Shown piece after piece: positions 61,845 through 64,000 of a DNA stretch of 64,000 nt (within the stretch, counting starts at the first letter, position 1; each line of letters starts with the position of its first letter). Under the pieces are notes generated by a model. It was not told where the DNA came from. It saw only the letters and a program-made list of their open reading frames with translations, and made no database searches. Position numbers and translations under genes: made by a program. Location: contig OZ244721.1 of assembly GCA_965219235.1 (NCBI GenBank), positions 558,001 through 622,000 on the forward strand, written 5' to 3'. Origin of the DNA: CBDHCC01 sp965219235 (GTDB lineage: Bacteria; Pseudomonadota; Alphaproteobacteria; Sphingomonadales; Sphingomonadaceae).

Positions 61845-62743
61845 TGCGGGTCCAGGATCAGCGCGACGTTGGCGACGCCCGACCCGCGCTCGACCCCCAG
61901 CGTCAGCCGCGCGCCGGGCGCGAGCTGGGCCTGCAGCCGGGCGAGGTCGGCCGCCGACCGGATCGCCTGGCCGTTGACCGTGCGAATTACGTCGCCCGGC
62001 CGCAACCCGGCCCGGCGGAACACGCCGCCGTCGCCTTGCGGGGAGACGGCGACCCCGGTCACCTGGCCGCCCGCCGCGCGCGGCGCGAAGCCGATCCCGG
62101 CGCGCAGCGCTGCGGGGGTCAGGCCGGCGTTGGGGGTGCCGGACGGCGGCGGGAGCGGCGCGGGCGGCGGGATCGGGCCGGGGGTCGGCGTCATCGTGCC
62201 CTCGCCACCGGCGGGCTGGGCGTTCGCGGCCTGGCTGGCGTCGGCCGCCGCCTTGGCGCGGTCCTGGTCGAGATAGAGCGCCTCGCGCTGGCCGCCCCGA
62301 TCGATGAGCACATTGTCGAAGGCGACGCCGGCCAGCCTGGCGCCCCCCTCGATCTCCTGGCCGACGACGTAGCTGTTCTGGACCCCGTCCGCGCCTGCGA
62401 TGATCGCCGAACCGCCGCCGGTCGCCTGGTTCACGGTCACGCCGAACAGGGTGAGGGTGAGCGGGGTCACCGCGACGGCCGCCTGAGCGGCGGCGGGATC
62501 GGCGCCCCGGAAGAACGGATCGAAGCCGGCGAACAGCGCCTGGCGCTCGGCGGGGCCAGGGATCGCGAGCGGCCGCGTCCGCCAGTCGCCATACGGCCCG
62601 ACCGGCGTCGCGATCGCCCAGACCAGGCGCGCGAGCTGGGTGGCGAGCAGGATCAACGCCACCAGCTCCACCCAGCCATAGCGATCACCGCGCGACAGGC
62701 GGGCGAGCAGGCGGCGCGTCGGCGCGTCGCTGAACAGCTTCAA
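61841..62743 (-). CDS. gspC: Type II secretion system protein C
   Basis: 300 residues from TTG 62743, supported by GGAGGT 8 bases upstream. A short cytoplasmic N-terminus, a transmembrane helix (WVELVALILLATQLARLVWAI), a homology-region domain (TLFGVTVNQATGGGSAIIAG, QNSYVVGQEIEGGARLAGVA), a Pro-rich linker (PTPGPIPPPAPLPPPSG) and a C-terminal PDZ domain (GGVFRRAGLRPGDVIRTVNG). GspC links the inner platform to the secretin. First gene of the gsp operon, whose promoter should lie between 62744 and 62791. Confidence 0.93.
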   Translation of the reverse strand: MKLFSDAPTRRLLARLSRGDRYGWVELVALILLATQLARLVWAIATPVGPYGDWRTRPLAIPGPAERQALFAGFDPFFRGADPAAAQAAVAVTPLTLTLFGVTVNQATGGGSAIIAGADGVQNSYVVGQEIEGGARLAGVAFDNVLIDRGGQREALYLDQDRAKAAADASQAANAQPAGGEGTMTPTPGPIPPPAPLPPPSGTPNAGLTPAALRAGIGFAPRAAGGQVTGVAVSPQGDGGVFRRAGLRPGDVIRTVNGQAIRSAADLARLQAQLAPGARLTLGVERGSGVANVALILDPQ

Positions 62744-62791
62744 GGATCGGACCTCCGGCGGACGAGCGGAGCGCGCCCTATTGCAGATTTG

Positions 62792-62826
62792 CGGACGGTG
62801 CGCGACTCCGCGTCGCGCGCCGTCCG
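62792..62826 (-). terminator. Hairpin between the right-hand receptor gene and gspC
   Basis: CGGACGGTGCGCGAC (62792-62806) pairs with GTCGCGCGCCGTCCG (62812-62826) over 15 bp with one G-U type mismatch and a 5-base loop. It starts 11 bases after the receptor stop and about 50 bases before gspC. There is no T-run, but its strength and place suggest that it ends the receptor transcript and insulates the gsp operon. Confidence 0.65.
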
Positions 62827-62837
62827 GTGCCGCACCG

Positions 62838-64000
62838 TCAGAAGGTGACCGCCGCGCTGATGCCGAAGGTGCGGCCGACGTCGTAGCTGTTGATCTGGAG
62901 CCGCGAGTCGCCCAGCGTCTGGGTCTCGGAATAGGGCGTGCCCAGGATGTTGCGCGCCTCGAACTTCAGCTCCAGCGTGCTGCGGCCGATGAACGGCACG
63001 CCCTCGCGCGCGACGAAGTCGAGCTGCACGCCGGGTTTTTCGACGAAGTCGGGCGTCAGGTTGGGGCCGCGGTTGGTCGCGCGCCGGCTGGCGTAGCTCA
63101 TGATGAGCGTCGCCTGGCTCAGCCGGTCGGTGTCCTCGATGCCGACCTGGACATTGGCGAGGTGGCGCGACTGGCCGGTCAGGCGCAGCTTGCGCGTGGT
63201 GTCGAACACCAGCGCGGCGTCGATCGGGGCAGGCGCGCTCGTGAAGCTGACCGTGGTGTCGCCCTCGCGCACCTTCACCTCCGATTCGGTGTAGGTGTAG
63301 TTGCCGATGAGGACGAGCCGGCGGCTGCCGAAGTACGAACCCCCGAGGCGTTCCAGCGGCACGTACTTCACCAGCTCCACCTCGCCGCCGTACAGGTCGG
63401 CGCGCGGTGCGTTGGCGAAGGAGGTGATGAAGGTCGATCCGACCTGCACCGCCGTGGCCTCGATGGGCTTGTCGAGGTGCTTGTAGAAGCCGGCGAGCGT
63501 GAAGCGCTGGTCGCGGCCGAAATACCACTCGTAGCGCGCCTCGGCGTTGGTCAGCTCGCTGTCCTGCAGGAACACGTTGCCGAAGAAGGTGCGGCTCGAC
63601 TCGGTGTCGCGGAAGGGCTGCGGCGCCAGCTCGCGGAACTGCGGCCGGGCGATGGTGCGCGACGCCGCGACGCGCAGCTGCATATCGCGCGCAAAGGTGT
63701 AGGTCAGCGTGCCGGCGGGCAGGAAATAGTCGTTCCTGATGGTGTTTCCCGGCAGCGATCCCGCGCCGACGAGCGCCAGCGGCGTCACCGACTGGCGGCC
63801 GTCCTCGTAGCGCACGCCGAGGTTCAGCCGGACATTCTCGATCGGCTGGATGTCGGTCTCGACATAGCCGGCATGGACGCGCAGCTTGGCATTGTAGGCC
63901 GCCGATCCGAAGCCGCCCGTCGTCTCGCGCAACAGCACGTTGAACTGATAGACGTTGAAGTCCGACAGCAGATAGTCGATCCGCTCCTGCGCCACGCCCA
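62838..64000 (-). CDS. TonB-dependent outer-membrane receptor, C-terminal part (cut by window edge)
   Basis: About 387 residues of the barrel are visible; the plug lies beyond position 64000. Barrel features include LGVRYEDGRQSVTPLALVGA, YTFARDMQLRVAASRTIARP (the SRTIARPQFRELAP motif of this receptor class), YEWYFGRDQRFTLAGFYKHL and LELKFEARNILGTPYSE. It ends in the aromatic terminus GISAAVTF. It is of the same family as the receptor at 2132 but a different subgroup. Substrate unknown. Confidence 0.92.
   Translation of the reverse strand, partial: GVAQERIDYLLSDFNVYQFNVLLRETTGGFGSAAYNAKLRVHAGYVETDIQPIENVRLNLGVRYEDGRQSVTPLALVGAGSLPGNTIRNDYFLPAGTLTYTFARDMQLRVAASRTIARPQFRELAPQPFRDTESSRTFFGNVFLQDSELTNAEARYEWYFGRDQRFTLAGFYKHLDKPIEATAVQVGSTFITSFANAPRADLYGGEVELVKYVPLERLGGSYFGSRRLVLIGNYTYTESEVKVREGDTTVSFTSAPAPIDAALVFDTTRKLRLTGQSRHLANVQVGIEDTDRLSQATLIMSYASRRATNRGPNLTPDFVEKPGVQLDFVAREGVPFIGRSTLELKFEARNILGTPYSETQTLGDSRLQINSYDVGRTFGISAAVTF

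Overview
The window is about 70% G+C and looks like a chromosomal segment of an alphaproteobacterium of the Sphingomonadales type. The support is the number of large TonB-dependent receptors, a LacI / sugar permease / receptor / flavin halogenase / cupin cluster typical of sphingomonads and Caulobacterales, an rpiB-glyA-nrdR block, frequent GTG/TTG starts with 4-base gene overlaps, and sphingomonad-style short palindromic repeats. No rRNA, CRISPR array or intact mobile element is visible. The only tRNA found is tRNA-Lys(TTT).

Layout. 1-13.5 kb is an alpha-glucan utilisation locus: a divergent LacI regulator, an MFS sugar porter, a 1164-residue TonB-dependent receptor, two tandem flavin halogenase homologues (the second has lost its catalytic residues), a JmjC-like cupin, a GH97 alpha-glucosidase and a convergent GH87 mycodextranase/alpha-1,3-glucanase. 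13.7-20 kb is a surface-glycan group: a GT-C membrane glycosyltransferase, then a leftward operon of a DUF2334 deacetylase, two GT4 glycosyltransferases, a flippase-like membrane protein and a DUF2141 protein. 20.1-23.6 kb is a scar of gene wreckage ending at the 3' side of tRNA-Lys: two Rhs fragments head to head, one fused in frame to a TonB-receptor C-terminus, the other joined to a frameshifted trbI followed by DUF2274. This is what a decayed conjugative element would leave.

23.8-43.3 kb is housekeeping: folK, a family 5 uracil-DNA glycosylase, phhB, a transglutaminase-like protein, aguB and aguA (agmatine to putrescine, not adjacent), a SIMPL lipoprotein, an exported methyltransferase, an AraC-GyrI regulator, an M28 peptidase, rpsD, chorismate mutase, the trmJ-nrdR-zinc ribbon-glyA-rpiB run, an acyl-CoA ligase, an orphan molybdopterin oxidoreductase subunit, hemH and phbB. 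An IS1182-type transposase remnant follows, then DUF808, a flotillin/NfeD-like pair and a DUF2339 membrane protein.

50.2-62.7 kb is a complete leftward type II secretion operon, gspC-D-E-F-G-H-I-J-K-L-M-N-O, with nearly every junction overlapping by 4 bases. It could export secreted enzymes such as the GH87 and GH97 proteins. A further TonB-dependent receptor runs off the right end, separated from gspC by a strong hairpin.

The most unusual observation is in the pseudopilin genes. gspG, gspH, gspI and gspJ each carry a related palindromic repeat, in frame, immediately before the prepilin cleavage site, giving pre-cleavage leaders of 52-65 residues instead of the usual 6-15. Each repeat also contains an in-frame GTG preceded by a Shine-Dalgarno-like AGGGAGGGG-type sequence, so the repeats may have become translation-initiation cassettes.
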